A stretch of DNA of 44,268 bases from JARRQB01 sp965368585 (GCA_965368585.1 CBDUNM010000024.1:1-44268), one strand, 5' to 3'; counted from the stretch's first letter, positions 18,878-27,778 are shown. Made by a program: numbers and translations. The notes: a model not told the origin generated them from the sequence alone.

Positions 18878-19705
18878 TCAGTGGGAGATGAGAATCGGCA
18901 ACTTCGCTTTTCTAAGCACACTGCTGGTGACCCCACCCACGATCGACTGGCGAAATTTGCTGTGCTCATAGGCGCCCATCACCAACAACCTTGGCTGCGC
19001 CTTTTCGAGGAATTCCAGGATGCGGTAGCTGACAGATTTTCCCTTGCGCTTTATATTGACATGTTCGGTCTTAACGCCATGACGCTGTAGAGCGGTTTCC
19101 ACATTGATTTCGGGCAGCAGCGATTCTGGGTATTCGTCCGCAACGGTGATGATCGTCACCAGGCTCTTGGTCTTGAGAATCTGCATGGCGTCGGCGACCG
19201 CGCGCGCTGCCGCCCGTTTCCCATCCCAGGCGAGCACGGCGTGCTCATTGTATGTCGCCATGTCGAATTCCCGGGGCACCAACAGGACCGGCCGACCGCT
19301 GACCATCGCAACCAGGTCCGGGTGCAACTCGTCATCTTCCCCGTTTATTGCGTCATAGCGGCCGATAATGGTCAAGTCAAAGAGTCGCGCATAAGTCGCT
19401 ACCTTGGCATTGCCATCACCACGCTTCGATATCCAGTGAATCTTGTCGCGGTCCGAGTTCGATGCGATTCGTTGTTTGAACCTTGCTTCAATATCTTTAG
19501 TGGCCTGCGCCTGCGCTTTCTTAATACTGTCCCGGATGTCTTCTGGTATCCAACTACCCACGCTCGGATTCACCGGCGCGAAATTGTGGGCCAAGATGCC
19601 TGTGAGGTGTGCGTCGTACTTGTCACGCATGAATAGCGCCGCATCCAGGGCGGCGTCAGATGAATCAGAGCCGCTGTATGCGATGAGAAGATTCTTAATT
19701 GCCAT
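18878..19705 (-). CDS. Universal stress protein, tandem UspA-like domains
   Basis: A 275-residue protein starting MAIKNLLIAYSGSDSSDAALDAAL, a classic UspA beginning. The C-terminal half has the nucleotide-binding pattern MGAYEHSKFRQSIVGGVTSSVL, so it is a two-domain UspE-like protein in which the second site looks intact and the first degenerate. Such proteins are cytoplasmic and bind ATP or AMP. It sits inside the sulfonate cluster on the same strand, 84 bases after the zinc dehydrogenase. That position suggests co-expression, perhaps as protection when sulfite is released, but this is inference. Confidence 0.88.
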   Translation of the reverse strand: MAIKNLLIAYSGSDSSDAALDAALFMRDKYDAHLTGILAHNFAPVNPSVGSWIPEDIRDSIKKAQAQATKDIEARFKQRIASNSDRDKIHWISKRGDGNAKVATYARLFDLTIIGRYDAINGEDDELHPDLVAMVSGRPVLLVPREFDMATYNEHAVLAWDGKRAAARAVADAMQILKTKSLVTIITVADEYPESLLPEINVETALQRHGVKTEHVNIKRKGKSVSYRILEFLEKAQPRLLVMGAYEHSKFRQSIVGGVTSSVLRKAKLPILISH

Positions 19706-19789
19706 ACTGTTAGCCTTTCGCGAAATAATGGCGGCTCCTGAATGAGCCAGCCCGGTGTTTTTGCGCGCAGTCGGAGATTTGTTCCAGGT

Positions 19790-20782
19790 TCATGGCCGCA
19801 GAACAATTTTCGGCGCGGCCGCCTTGCCTTCGTGAATGTCACGAAACGCTGCCGCGCCATCAGACAGCGGTCGAGTCTCGACCCAGTCCAGCGGGCCCAG
19901 CGCACCTCGGTATAACGCATGAATGGCGGCACGGAGATCAACGGCGCTATAAGTATAGTTGCCCAGGAAGGTGATTTCTTCGAGGGTCATCTTGCGCGTG
20001 TCCAGACCCGGCTCGTTGTCCTGCAGGCCGACATGTGAAATTACGCCACCCGAACAAACAAAACTGCACGACGCTGCGCGTGTTCGACCACTGCCAACGG
20101 CATCGATAACGAGTTCGAAACTATTCGCTTCAGGCAGGTCATCCCCCAAGGGGTCGTAGACCGTGCAACACGCCAGCTTTTCCGCCGTGTGCCTGCGCAG
20201 GGGATTGGTGTCGCCAAGGCAGATTTCGATACAACCTTTGTCTTTGAGCATCAATGCGGCAAAGGCGCCGATAGAGCCACCGCCCAGCACGAGGGCGCGG
20301 CACTCTGACAGCGGCCGGTGCAGTACCTTCTCCGCCAGATAGATCGCATGCAGCGAAGTGGCGGCAGGTTCGGCAAGGCTGGCGATCACGGGATCCATAT
20401 CCTGCGGCATATCCAGCAGATTCCGTTCGGGTATGGTGACGTATTGCGCGAAGGCACCGGCGAGGCGCATGCCTATCAGTTCCCGCTTTGCGCACAAGTT
20501 GGAACGCCCACCCTGACAGTGGTCACAAACACCGCAGGTCATCAGCGGGTTGAGAACCACACGCCGGTCCTTCTGTGCGCCATTCTGCACCACACCCACG
20601 GCCTCATGCCCAAGTATCAGCGGTGGAATCCGACGCGCGTCATGGCCGTGATAGGCATGCATGTCCGAGCCACAGATACCTACCGCCTCTATCTTGACCA
20701 GCGCCTCACCCGGGCCCGGCGCTGGATCCGGTTCATCACGGTACTGGACCTCAAGCGTGTCTGTATATACGAGTGCTTTCAT
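19790..20782 (-). CDS. Zinc-type medium-chain alcohol dehydrogenase, probable DHPS 2-dehydrogenase
   Basis: A 330-residue medium-chain dehydrogenase. Catalytic zinc ligands are visible as Cys37 in GICGSD and the His59-Glu60 pair in LILGHEAVG. Four structural-zinc cysteines lie at about 83, 86, 89 and 97 (CGVCDHC...C). ALVLGGGSIGA begins the NAD(P)-binding Rossmann fold. With the adjacent short-chain dehydrogenase it matches the HpsO/HpsP pair that interconverts S- and R-dihydroxypropanesulfonate through the 2-keto compound. I leave the symbol blank because I cannot say which name belongs to it. It is 11 bases downstream of the SDR gene. Confidence 0.8.
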   Translation of the reverse strand: MKALVYTDTLEVQYRDEPDPAPGPGEALVKIEAVGICGSDMHAYHGHDARRIPPLILGHEAVGVVQNGAQKDRRVVLNPLMTCGVCDHCQGGRSNLCAKRELIGMRLAGAFAQYVTIPERNLLDMPQDMDPVIASLAEPAATSLHAIYLAEKVLHRPLSECRALVLGGGSIGAFAALMLKDKGCIEICLGDTNPLRRHTAEKLACCTVYDPLGDDLPEANSFELVIDAVGSGRTRAASCSFVCSGGVISHVGLQDNEPGLDTRKMTLEEITFLGNYTYSAVDLRAAIHALYRGALGPLDWVETRPLSDGAAAFRDIHEGKAAAPKIVLRP

Positions 20783-20793
20783 ACGTTTCGTCC

Positions 20794-21552
20794 CTATTTC
20801 GCTGTGAAGCCGCCGTCGAGATGGATTACCTGGCCGGTGACGTAATCAGAGGCCGGTGAGGCCAGAAACACCGTCAAGCCATCCAGATCCGACAGCACAC
20901 CGTTGCGGCCAATGGCGGTCTGGGCAGCCAGTTTGTCCAGCAACTCGGGGTTCTCGTACACCGGCGCGGTCAGCTCAGTGGGAAAAAAGCCGGGTGCGAT
21001 CGCATTGCAGGTAATGCCTTGACGTGACCAGGCCTCGGTCATGGCGCGTGTCAGCTGGGCGATGCCGCCCTTGGACGCGCCGTAAACCAGGCCATTGGCA
21101 AAGGCACGGCTCGACTGCAGCGAAGCGATATTGATAATCCTGCCCCAGCCCCGCTCCTGCATGGCCGGCACCAATTCGCGTGCGAGAAAAAAGGGCACCG
21201 CTAGGTTCAGGTTGAGCGTCGTATCCCAGCTCTCAAGCGTAATCTGCTCAACCGGCTGGCGAAAATTGACGCCCGCCGCGTTGATCAGGATATCGATCGG
21301 ACCGAACGACTGCGCGGCGCGTTCAGCCAATTCCGGAAGCAGACCACGGTCACTTAGGTCGGCGGGGAGCGCCGCTGCCCGCCCCCGCGCCGCCTCGACC
21401 TCGGCGACGGCGGTTTGCAACTGCGCCTCACGGCGACCGAGCAGCACCACGGAGGCACCGGCTTGCGCCATCGCCAGGGCTTGACGGCGACCGATGCCAG
21501 ATGTCCCACCGGTCACCAGGGCCACCTTGCCCGCGAGGCTGAAATCCGCCAT
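20794..21552 (-). CDS. Short-chain dehydrogenase/reductase, probable DHPS 2-dehydrogenase partner
   Basis: A 252-residue classical SDR. The cofactor motif GGTSGIG is at residues 15-21, NAAG at 91-94, catalytic Ser144, and the Tyr157-x3-Lys161 motif in YGASK. The C-terminus (YVTGQVIHLDGGFTAK) is also typical. The ATG at 21552 shares one base with the hpsN stop (TGATG); a GTG just before it could serve instead. The coupling to hpsN and the zinc dehydrogenase next door support a role in oxidising or epimerising C2 of DHPS (HpsO/HpsP role), though gluconate-type SDRs look similar. Confidence 0.82.
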   Translation of the reverse strand: MADFSLAGKVALVTGGTSGIGRRQALAMAQAGASVVLLGRREAQLQTAVAEVEAARGRAAALPADLSDRGLLPELAERAAQSFGPIDILINAAGVNFRQPVEQITLESWDTTLNLNLAVPFFLARELVPAMQERGWGRIINIASLQSSRAFANGLVYGASKGGIAQLTRAMTEAWSRQGITCNAIAPGFFPTELTAPVYENPELLDKLAAQTAIGRNGVLSDLDGLTVFLASPASDYVTGQVIHLDGGFTAK

Positions 21553-22865
21553 CACTCTACCGCCTCAGGCTGCAGACTGAAGGACTCGCCCGGAAAATAC
21601 TTGAACAGGCGGTCATCGCCGGTGCGCGCGTGCGCCTCCATGCCCTCGAGGCGCGAGATTCTCGCGGCCGCGGCAGCGACCTCACGATTCGCCTCCCGGC
21701 TCATGCGCTGGGTGGTCACGGTCTTGATGAACTTACCAACCGACAGACCGCCCGTGTAGCGACCGGCGCCCTTGGTAGGCAGGATATGATTGGTACCCGA
21801 GCACTTGTCACCGAACGCCACTGTGGTCTCTTCACCGACGAACAATGAACCATAGTTGCGCAGACGATTTACCCACCAGTCGAGATCTTCCGCCTGTACC
21901 TCGAGATGCTCACCGGCATAATCGTCGCTCACCTGGGCAGCTTCTTCCCGGTCGGAGCACAAGACCACCTCGCCGTAATCGCGCCAGGACGCCTCTGCGG
22001 CAGTGCGTGCGGTATCCGGCAGCTTGGCGATGAGCTGCGGGACCAGTTCCATCACCCTCTGACCCAAGGCGCGGTCCAGGGTAATCAACCAGCAAGGGGT
22101 ATCCAACCCATGCTCGGCCTGACCCACCAGGTCACTGGCGACGATCGCCGGGTCTGCGGAATGATCGGCGATCACGGCGATTTCCGTGGGGCCGGCAAAC
22201 AGATCGATGCCGACCCGGCCGAACAACATGCGCTTGGCTTCGGCGACAAACCGGTTGCCTGGTCCCACGAGGATATCGGCCGCGTGCCCCGTAAACAAGC
22301 CGAAGGCCATGGCGGCGATACCCTGCACGCCGCCCAGGGCGAGAATGGTATCTGCGCCACAGAGATTGGCCGTGTAGATAATCGCAGGATTCACGCCGGT
22401 ACCCGGCCTCGGTGGCGAACAGGCGATCACGTGATCCACCCCTGCCGCCTTGGCGGTAGCGACCGACATCACCGCGGATGCTACGTGTGAGTACCGTCCG
22501 CCCGGCACGTAACAGCCCGCTGTGGCGACCGGTATCTGCTTCTGCCCGGCAAACAGTCCCGGTGAGAGTTCCACTTCGAAGTCGATCAGTGCCTGGCGTT
22601 GTTTTACCGCAAAGCGGCGTACGCGATCGAAGGCGAACTGAATGTCATCTTTTACCTGCTGAGGCACCTTGGCGGTCGCCGCGGCGATCTCGTCGGGCGT
22701 AACCACGATATTGCCCGTGTAATTGTCCAGCTTCACCGCGTACTCACGGGCTTTCTCTTCGCCGCCGGCTTCTATTGCTGAGAGCATCTCAGCCACGATT
22801 TTCCGGGTGTCGTCCTCACCACTGGCGGCGGTCTTCTCTGCCTTCTTCAAGTATTCAATCGTCAT
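21552..22865 (-). CDS. hpsN: Sulfopropanediol 3-dehydrogenase (histidinol dehydrogenase-like)
   Basis: A 437-residue histidinol-dehydrogenase-family protein from the ATG at 22865 (MTIEYLKKAEKT); the longer frame to 22982 is spurious. The zinc ligands of HisD appear conserved: Gln249 and His252 in GQAEHG, Asp353 in FGDKCSGTNH and His412 in GMEAHA. The catalytic Glu319-His320 pair lies in GEHLEV. HpsN uses this chemistry to oxidise (R)-DHPS to (R)-sulfolactate with two NAD+. No other his genes are nearby, while suyAB, TRAP genes and two further dehydrogenases are, which strongly favours HpsN over HisD. The SDR gene is coupled to its stop. Confidence 0.88.
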   Translation of the reverse strand: MTIEYLKKAEKTAASGEDDTRKIVAEMLSAIEAGGEEKAREYAVKLDNYTGNIVVTPDEIAAATAKVPQQVKDDIQFAFDRVRRFAVKQRQALIDFEVELSPGLFAGQKQIPVATAGCYVPGGRYSHVASAVMSVATAKAAGVDHVIACSPPRPGTGVNPAIIYTANLCGADTILALGGVQGIAAMAFGLFTGHAADILVGPGNRFVAEAKRMLFGRVGIDLFAGPTEIAVIADHSADPAIVASDLVGQAEHGLDTPCWLITLDRALGQRVMELVPQLIAKLPDTARTAAEASWRDYGEVVLCSDREEAAQVSDDYAGEHLEVQAEDLDWWVNRLRNYGSLFVGEETTVAFGDKCSGTNHILPTKGAGRYTGGLSVGKFIKTVTTQRMSREANREVAAAAARISRLEGMEAHARTGDDRLFKYFPGESFSLQPEAVE

Positions 22866-22914
22866 GACTCTATCTCGCAATAATTGCAGTGGATGAAAGC
22901 CGTGGGTATCACCG

Positions 22915-24225
22915 TTAATCCAGCGCCCACAGCGAAAGCGCCGGCACGAAGGCGAGCAGCAGCACAACCAGCAACATGGCAAAGACGTAAGGTAATGCCT
23001 TGCCAGCCACTTTGAGGATCGGCGTCCCCGTTAAACCAGAGACCACGAACAGGTTCAGCCCGAGCGGCGGGGTGATGAAGCCTACGCCGAGAGACGTCAC
23101 CATCATGATGCAGAAGTGGATCTCATTCATGCCGATCTCCTGCGCCAAGGGAAGCATGATAGGCGCAAGAATGACGATGTTTGGCGTGGTCTCCATCACA
23201 CAGCCCGCCACGATCAGAATGAAGATCATGATCAGCGTGATGATTGTCGGACTGTCAGTCAACGAGGTCATCGCATGGACAAAGCCCTGCGGGACATCGA
23301 GTGCCGCCAGTGTCTGCGCCAGGGGCAACGAGAACGCGATGATCGGGACGATAACCCCGTTAACCTTGGCCGAACTGGCCAGCATTCTGGGGAAATCGGC
23401 CAGCGTGATGGTGCCCTGTAAGAGCCCGATGATGATGGTCGTCACCACCGCCACGGCTGCCGCTTCGGTCGGTGTAAATATGCCACTGTAGATTCCGCCG
23501 AGAATGATGAACGGCACGATCAAGGCGTAACGCCCGTCGTACACGGCCTTCCATACGCGACCGAATGAAAACCCCTGATCGGCGTTCTCGTAACCTTTTA
23601 TCCGGTTCATGATGATGTTGGTGATCATGATGGTTAGCATGATCAAGAGCCCCGGAATCATCGCGGCGAGAAACAGGGTCGACGCGGAGATCCCCAAAAT
23701 CAATCCGATAATGATGTAGGCGATCGACGGCGGTATCAGAATGCCGGTACAGGCACCTGCCGCGACCAAAGCACAGGCGTAGGGCCGCGGATAACCCTGG
23801 TCGACCAGGCGCCCGATGGTCATTCGACCAACGCCCGCGGCACCTGCAGCGTCGGAACCAGAGATGCAGGCAAAGAACCCGCACACCAACACGGTGGCGG
23901 TCCCGAATCCGGAGCGGAAACCGCCGACCAGCGCCTCCGCTACATCCAGCAGCTTGTGCGACAGACCCGTTCGCACCAGTACGTCGCCCGTCAGGATGAA
24001 CAACGGCACCGCGATCAGTGCAAAGGCGTCGATGCCATCGAACAGCGCCTCACCGAGCAATGAGAGAGGCAGTACATCGGAGAAATAGAGCATCGAGATA
24101 GAGGTGACGCCCAGTACCGCCCAGACCGGCACAGCCAGGACGATAAGGATCAGGGCGATGAGCAGCGGGACATAGAACTCCCACCCGAGCACCAGTTCGA
24201 ACGCTTCTTGTGGATAAAGATCCAT
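22915..24225 (-). CDS. dctM: TRAP transporter large permease (DctM/SiaM type)
   Basis: A 436-residue protein with about 12 membrane helices and the DctM signatures GSDAAGAAGVG, ILIPPSIAYIIIG and GIYSGIFTPTEAAAVAV. It forms the transport channel of a Na+-driven TRAP system. The ATG overlaps the dctQ stop by one base (TGATG). hpsN follows after 49 bases. In Ruegeria a TRAP transporter (HpsKLM) is linked to hpsNOP, so DHPS is the likely substrate. Confidence 0.94.
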   Translation of the reverse strand: MDLYPQEAFELVLGWEFYVPLLIALILIVLAVPVWAVLGVTSISMLYFSDVLPLSLLGEALFDGIDAFALIAVPLFILTGDVLVRTGLSHKLLDVAEALVGGFRSGFGTATVLVCGFFACISGSDAAGAAGVGRMTIGRLVDQGYPRPYACALVAAGACTGILIPPSIAYIIIGLILGISASTLFLAAMIPGLLIMLTIMITNIIMNRIKGYENADQGFSFGRVWKAVYDGRYALIVPFIILGGIYSGIFTPTEAAAVAVVTTIIIGLLQGTITLADFPRMLASSAKVNGVIVPIIAFSLPLAQTLAALDVPQGFVHAMTSLTDSPTIITLIMIFILIVAGCVMETTPNIVILAPIMLPLAQEIGMNEIHFCIMMVTSLGVGFITPPLGLNLFVVSGLTGTPILKVAGKALPYVFAMLLVVLLLAFVPALSLWALD

Positions 24226-24740
24226 CAGTCGAACAACCTATGGCCTTCGAACACACTGCGGCCACCCCGCAAATCACCCCAATCTCGCCAGATGGATTGG
24301 ATCAGGCGAAAACAGGTGAGCGTAAAGCCGAACGGTACGGCCGCGATGAACCAGGCCTGTGCGATGCGCAGGCCGTGAGTCACCGAACCGAACTTAATCG
24401 AGGTCATCAATGTCTCGAATGAAAAGTACAGGGCAAGCAGCGCGACGGCCAGCATCACAAAGTCGCCAATGAGGTAAACGAACGCCTTGCCGCGCGGCGA
24501 CAGATAGTGCAACAGCACGTCAATGCGAATATGCGCACGATCGCGAACGGCCGCAGCGACGCCGATCCAGACGAGATAGATGAACGCATAGCGCGCCACT
24601 TCCTCGCCCCAGATGGACGAATAGGAAAGGACGAAGCGACGCACGACCTCGTTGCCGATAGTCACCACTATCATGGTGTAGAAGACCAGCAGCAGCCAGC
24701 GCTCGCAGTTTTCGTCGAGTTGTTTCAGTATCTGTCGCAC
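24225..24740 (-). CDS. dctQ: TRAP transporter small permease (DctQ type)
   Basis: A 171-residue protein with four membrane helices. It contains the conserved WGEEVARYAFIYLVWIGVA segment, which is diagnostic of DctQ subunits. The start is a GTG at 24740 with AGAGAGG eight or so bases upstream. It pairs with DctM in the inner membrane and its stop overlaps the dctM start. Part of the dctPQM block in the sulfonate cluster. Confidence 0.93.
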   Translation of the reverse strand: MRQILKQLDENCERWLLLVFYTMIVVTIGNEVVRRFVLSYSSIWGEEVARYAFIYLVWIGVAAAVRDRAHIRIDVLLHYLSPRGKAFVYLIGDFVMLAVALLALYFSFETLMTSIKFGSVTHGLRIAQAWFIAAVPFGFTLTCFRLIQSIWRDWGDLRGGRSVFEGHRLFD

Positions 24741-24821
24741 AACGAAGCCTCTCTTCTATGGAAAGATGGTGAAAGACTTACCAAGGCCACCCCGGTAAAG
24801 GGTGGCCCAGCCGGTCACCGC

Positions 24822-25970
24822 TCAGGCATCGTTGACGTAGTAGCGCCCCTGTGTGTTGGTCGCTTCGAGCAGCTTGTCGAAGGTGGCGATGGACCCCGCC
24901 AGTTCCTTCTTGTACGAGTCCCATTCGGCGTTTTGGTGGCCGCCTTTCTCCACCCACTGCGCCAGTTCATCTGCGGTCGGCGAGTAGAACTGAACACCGG
25001 ATTGACTCATCTCGGCCATGGCATAGGCACGCGCCGCCGGCACCTTCGACAGGTTCTGATGCGCGGTTACTTCGCTGGCGAATTCGATCCCCTGGCGCAC
25101 GTCGAGCGGAAGCCCGTTGAACCACTCCAGATTGCAGGAGTAGACCTGCGCATCGGGGACGGCACGGGTGAATGTCACCCACGAGAGGATGTCCTTGAAG
25201 CCGAATACGAACAACGCGCCCACCGCAGGATCGAGGGCATCTGCAACGCCCTGCTTGATCGCCGATGGTGTCTCGCCCCAGGCCACCGGCGTCGGGTTGG
25301 CGCCCAAGGCGCGGTAATACTGTTGCAGCATCTGCGAGCCAGGCACCCGGAACTTGATACCGGAAAGGTCAGCCGGCGTCTTTATCGGCCCGTCGCCCCC
25401 TTTACGCAGAGCCACCACGCGCGGATCAATCACTACATACCACAGGGGTTTGAAGCCCTTGGCTTCGACCTTTGGGTTGACCTCTTCGCGCCAGGCCTGC
25501 GAGGAAACGAGGTTGACGAACTTCTGATTCGCGCCGCAAAAATACGGGAGATTGATCAGATCGACGGCCGGGGCAAAGGGTGCAAAGTTCGAGAGTGAGT
25601 GCTGGGCAACCTGGATAGTGCCCTGCTGCACCTTCTGTACCAGTGCACCACCGGCACCCAGCTGGCCGCCCGGTGCGAGCTTCACGTAGACCTGGCCATT
25701 CGTCATGTTCTGGATATTCTCTTTGAAATCCAGCTGCATGATCGGGTAGCTTCGCGACGCGCCCACGACATAGGCCGTCGCGACCGTCATTTTAAGTTTG
25801 GCAGCCTTCTCGCGCGCCTTCTCCTCGCTCGCAGCTGCGGTGGCCTGTTCGCTGACCAGCAAGCTGCCCGCTGCGCCTGCGACTACAGCGGCGGTGAAAC
25901 CGAATTTTCCGGTAAGCTCCAGAAATCGGCGACGCTCCAGGGATTCGGGTGTTTCGTCTTGGGGTTTCAC
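24822..25970 (-). CDS. dctP: TRAP transporter substrate-binding protein with Tat-type leader
   Basis: A 382-residue DctP-family binding protein. The start is the GTG at 25970, which overlaps the stop of the small membrane gene by one base and follows GAGGAGAG. The leader has a twin-arginine motif, ERRRFLELTG at residues 12-21, followed by a hydrophobic stretch and an AxA-like end (EQATAAASE), so export by Tat in folded form is likely. The mature part has PGGQLGAGGALVQKVQQGTI and GIKFRVPGSQMLQQYYRALG, both family signatures. It should bind the sulfonate substrate, probably DHPS, in the periplasm. Confidence 0.93.
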   Translation of the reverse strand: MKPQDETPESLERRRFLELTGKFGFTAAVVAGAAGSLLVSEQATAAASEEKAREKAAKLKMTVATAYVVGASRSYPIMQLDFKENIQNMTNGQVYVKLAPGGQLGAGGALVQKVQQGTIQVAQHSLSNFAPFAPAVDLINLPYFCGANQKFVNLVSSQAWREEVNPKVEAKGFKPLWYVVIDPRVVALRKGGDGPIKTPADLSGIKFRVPGSQMLQQYYRALGANPTPVAWGETPSAIKQGVADALDPAVGALFVFGFKDILSWVTFTRAVPDAQVYSCNLEWFNGLPLDVRQGIEFASEVTAHQNLSKVPAARAYAMAEMSQSGVQFYSPTADELAQWVEKGGHQNAEWDSYKKELAGSIATFDKLLEATNTQGRYYVNDA

Positions 25971-26221
25971 TAACTCTCCTCCTCTGCCGTACGGGCAGCC
26001 TTCGTTTTAGGTTTACTTTCTTGTAACTCACGACGCAGTACTTCAATCACAAAACAGACGACGGCCGCAAAGAGCACTAGAAACTCTCCAACATCTCCAA
26101 GCTTCAGCAATGGTTTGAAGCCAAACTCCAGGGCCGCTTTACCCAGTAGCACATCGAGAAGAAACAGTCCGAAAAGGGCGCCTGTGACTGACAGCCACCA
26201 GATATCCGCTTTTGTTTTCAT
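25970..26221 (-). CDS. Small two-helix membrane protein in the sulfonate cluster
   Basis: An 83-residue protein that I do not recognise. Two hydrophobic helices (about residues 8-26 and 43-62) are followed by a charged Lys/Glu/Arg-rich tail. It lies between suyB and dctP, and its TAG stop shares a base with the dctP GTG, so it is translationally coupled to the transporter. That suggests an accessory or regulatory role in the TRAP system or in sulfite handling; this is inference from position only. Confidence 0.75.
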   Translation of the reverse strand: MKTKADIWWLSVTGALFGLFLLDVLLGKAALEFGFKPLLKLGDVGEFLVLFAAVVCFVIEVLRRELQESKPKTKAARTAEEES

Positions 26222-26277
26222 CCCGCTCTCCGTCCGCCCGGCAAGCCTGTGATTACGTGGGTGCCTGCTATGGCCCG

Positions 26278-27453
26278 CTATGCGCTTTCGTAGAGTCTGG
26301 TGAGCACGAACTCCCTATGCCCAAGCGCCTCCGCTGACGTAAGCCGTCCGTTTGCGGTTCTGAACATGGTGTCGAGCAGTGCATCGCCCGCTCCGTCGGG
26401 GGTCATTTCCCTGCGCAACAGCGCGGACACATCCACATCGACGTGCTCACTCATGGTGCGAACGGTACGCGGGTTGGCGCAGATCTTGATCACCGGCAGG
26501 ATGGGATTGCCGATGATGTTGCCCTGTCCGGTGGGGAAGAAATGCACCACGTAGCCCGCCGCCGCGGCCAAGGTGACCATCTCGGCCGCGGCGGATGATG
26601 AATCCATGAACCAGAGACCTGGCCCTGTGGGTGCTTCCGCTTTGTCGAGTACGCCATCCACCACGCATTCCTTGCCGATTTTCTGGATGTTGCCCAAGGC
26701 CTTTTCTTCGATGGTCGTCAGCCCGCCCTCGATGTTACCCTTCGTCGGCTGTGATTCTGAAAGATCGGAGGTCTTGAAACGATTGATCATGTCCTGATAA
26801 CGGTTGAACATGAACATGAAGCGGTCGCGCACTTCGTCGTTGCGACAACGTGCCGCCACCAGGTGTTCACCGCCGGTGATTTCCGATGTCTCACCGAACA
26901 GCAGCGTCGCGCCGTGTGGATACAGCTTGTCGAAGGCGTTACCCACGGTCGGGTTTGAGCCGCAGCCGGACGTGGTATCCGATTCACCGCATTTCGTCGA
27001 AACCCATAGGTCGCTCAAGGGTGCTTCTTCCCGGCGCAGCTCAGACGCCCACTGGACATATTCTTTCGCCACCTTGGAGGCCTTCATGATGGTTTCGTGA
27101 TCACCGTGTTGCTCGATACCGAAGCCCGTTACCGGTTTACCGGTAGCCGCAATGCCGTCCACGATGCGCTGAGTCCAACCGTTTTCGATTCCGATCACAA
27201 CGACGGCCGCCACATTTGGATTGGCCCCGGTGCCGATCAAGGTGCGAAAGTGCAGGTCGAGGTCCTCTCCAAACTGCAACCTGCCGTAGGGGTGAGGCAA
27301 TGCCATGGTGCCTGTAATGTTGTGTGCTACCGCCTCACAAGCCGCGTTCGAGAGATCGTCTACCGGCAGGATAATGACGTGATTGCGAACACCCACGCGT
27401 CCATTCTCGCGTCGATATCCTGAAAATGTTGCATTGCTCAGGTCTTGGGACAT
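26278..27453 (-). CDS. suyB: (R)-sulfolactate sulfo-lyase, large subunit
   Basis: A 391-residue protein of the altronate/galactarate dehydratase (UxaA) family. It starts SGYRRENGRVGVRNHVIILP, the family's signature. The conserved cysteines are seen in STKCGESDTTSGCGSNPTVG, followed by the ETSEITGGEH motif and FPTGQGNIIGNPILPVIK. SuyB with SuyA splits (R)-3-sulfolactate into pyruvate and sulfite in the cytoplasm. The length matches SuyB, and the SAF domain is encoded separately by suyA just upstream, unlike the single-chain UxaA. GGAGAAAATA precedes the ATG. Confidence 0.92.
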   Translation of the reverse strand: MSQDLSNATFSGYRRENGRVGVRNHVIILPVDDLSNAACEAVAHNITGTMALPHPYGRLQFGEDLDLHFRTLIGTGANPNVAAVVVIGIENGWTQRIVDGIAATGKPVTGFGIEQHGDHETIMKASKVAKEYVQWASELRREEAPLSDLWVSTKCGESDTTSGCGSNPTVGNAFDKLYPHGATLLFGETSEITGGEHLVAARCRNDEVRDRFMFMFNRYQDMINRFKTSDLSESQPTKGNIEGGLTTIEEKALGNIQKIGKECVVDGVLDKAEAPTGPGLWFMDSSSAAAEMVTLAAAAGYVVHFFPTGQGNIIGNPILPVIKICANPRTVRTMSEHVDVDVSALLRREMTPDGAGDALLDTMFRTANGRLTSAEALGHREFVLTRLYESA

Positions 27454-27496
27454 TATTTTCTCCGAGTGAATTAGGGTCTCGATGTACTACGGGTGA

Positions 27497-27778
27497 TTAC
27501 CAGCGTTTCGTCTTGATGTTCTGCACATGGGCGTGCTCACCTTTGCCGATGTCTGCCACCACCTTGCCGATGTCCACGCCGTACTTGATCACCGTATCGC
27601 CCGCTTTCAGGGGTTTGATCGCTAACTTATGCCCGATCGGTATATCGCTGGCGGCGGTAAATTTGACCTCTTTGTCCTGATCCATAATCCACCCGACGAG
27701 TTCGTCGCCGGCCTTGACTCCTTCCACGACCACAACGCCAACGCTGTCGCCTTCGTCATGAACCACAAAATCGATCAT
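27497..27778 (-). CDS. suyA: (R)-sulfolactate sulfo-lyase, small SAF-domain subunit
   Basis: A 93-residue SAF-domain protein matching the N-terminal part of altronate dehydratases. It has IPIGHKLAIKPLKAGD and ends with HAHVQNIKTKRW, the histidine motif that closes this domain. It is the first gene of the cluster; GGGAGAAACTAG precedes its ATG, and the promoter lies about 45 bases further upstream. It acts as the small subunit of SuyAB, releasing sulfite from sulfolactate. Confidence 0.92.
   Translation of the reverse strand: MIDFVVHDEGDSVGVVVVEGVKAGDELVGWIMDQDKEVKFTAASDIPIGHKLAIKPLKAGDTVIKYGVDIGKVVADIGKGEHAHVQNIKTKRW

Noticed and set aside
21552..22865. Histidinol dehydrogenase of histidine biosynthesis
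   Set aside because: No his genes nearby and all neighbours are sulfonate catabolism genes; HpsN is the better reading of the same fold.
24507..25598. 363-codon plus-strand open frame
   Set aside because: Antisense to dctQ and dctP; no motif or ribosome site.
26278..27778. Altronate dehydratase for hexuronate use
   Set aside because: UxaA is normally one chain with uxuA/uxaB/uxaC neighbours; here the protein is split as in SuyAB and lies with sulfolactate dehydrogenases.
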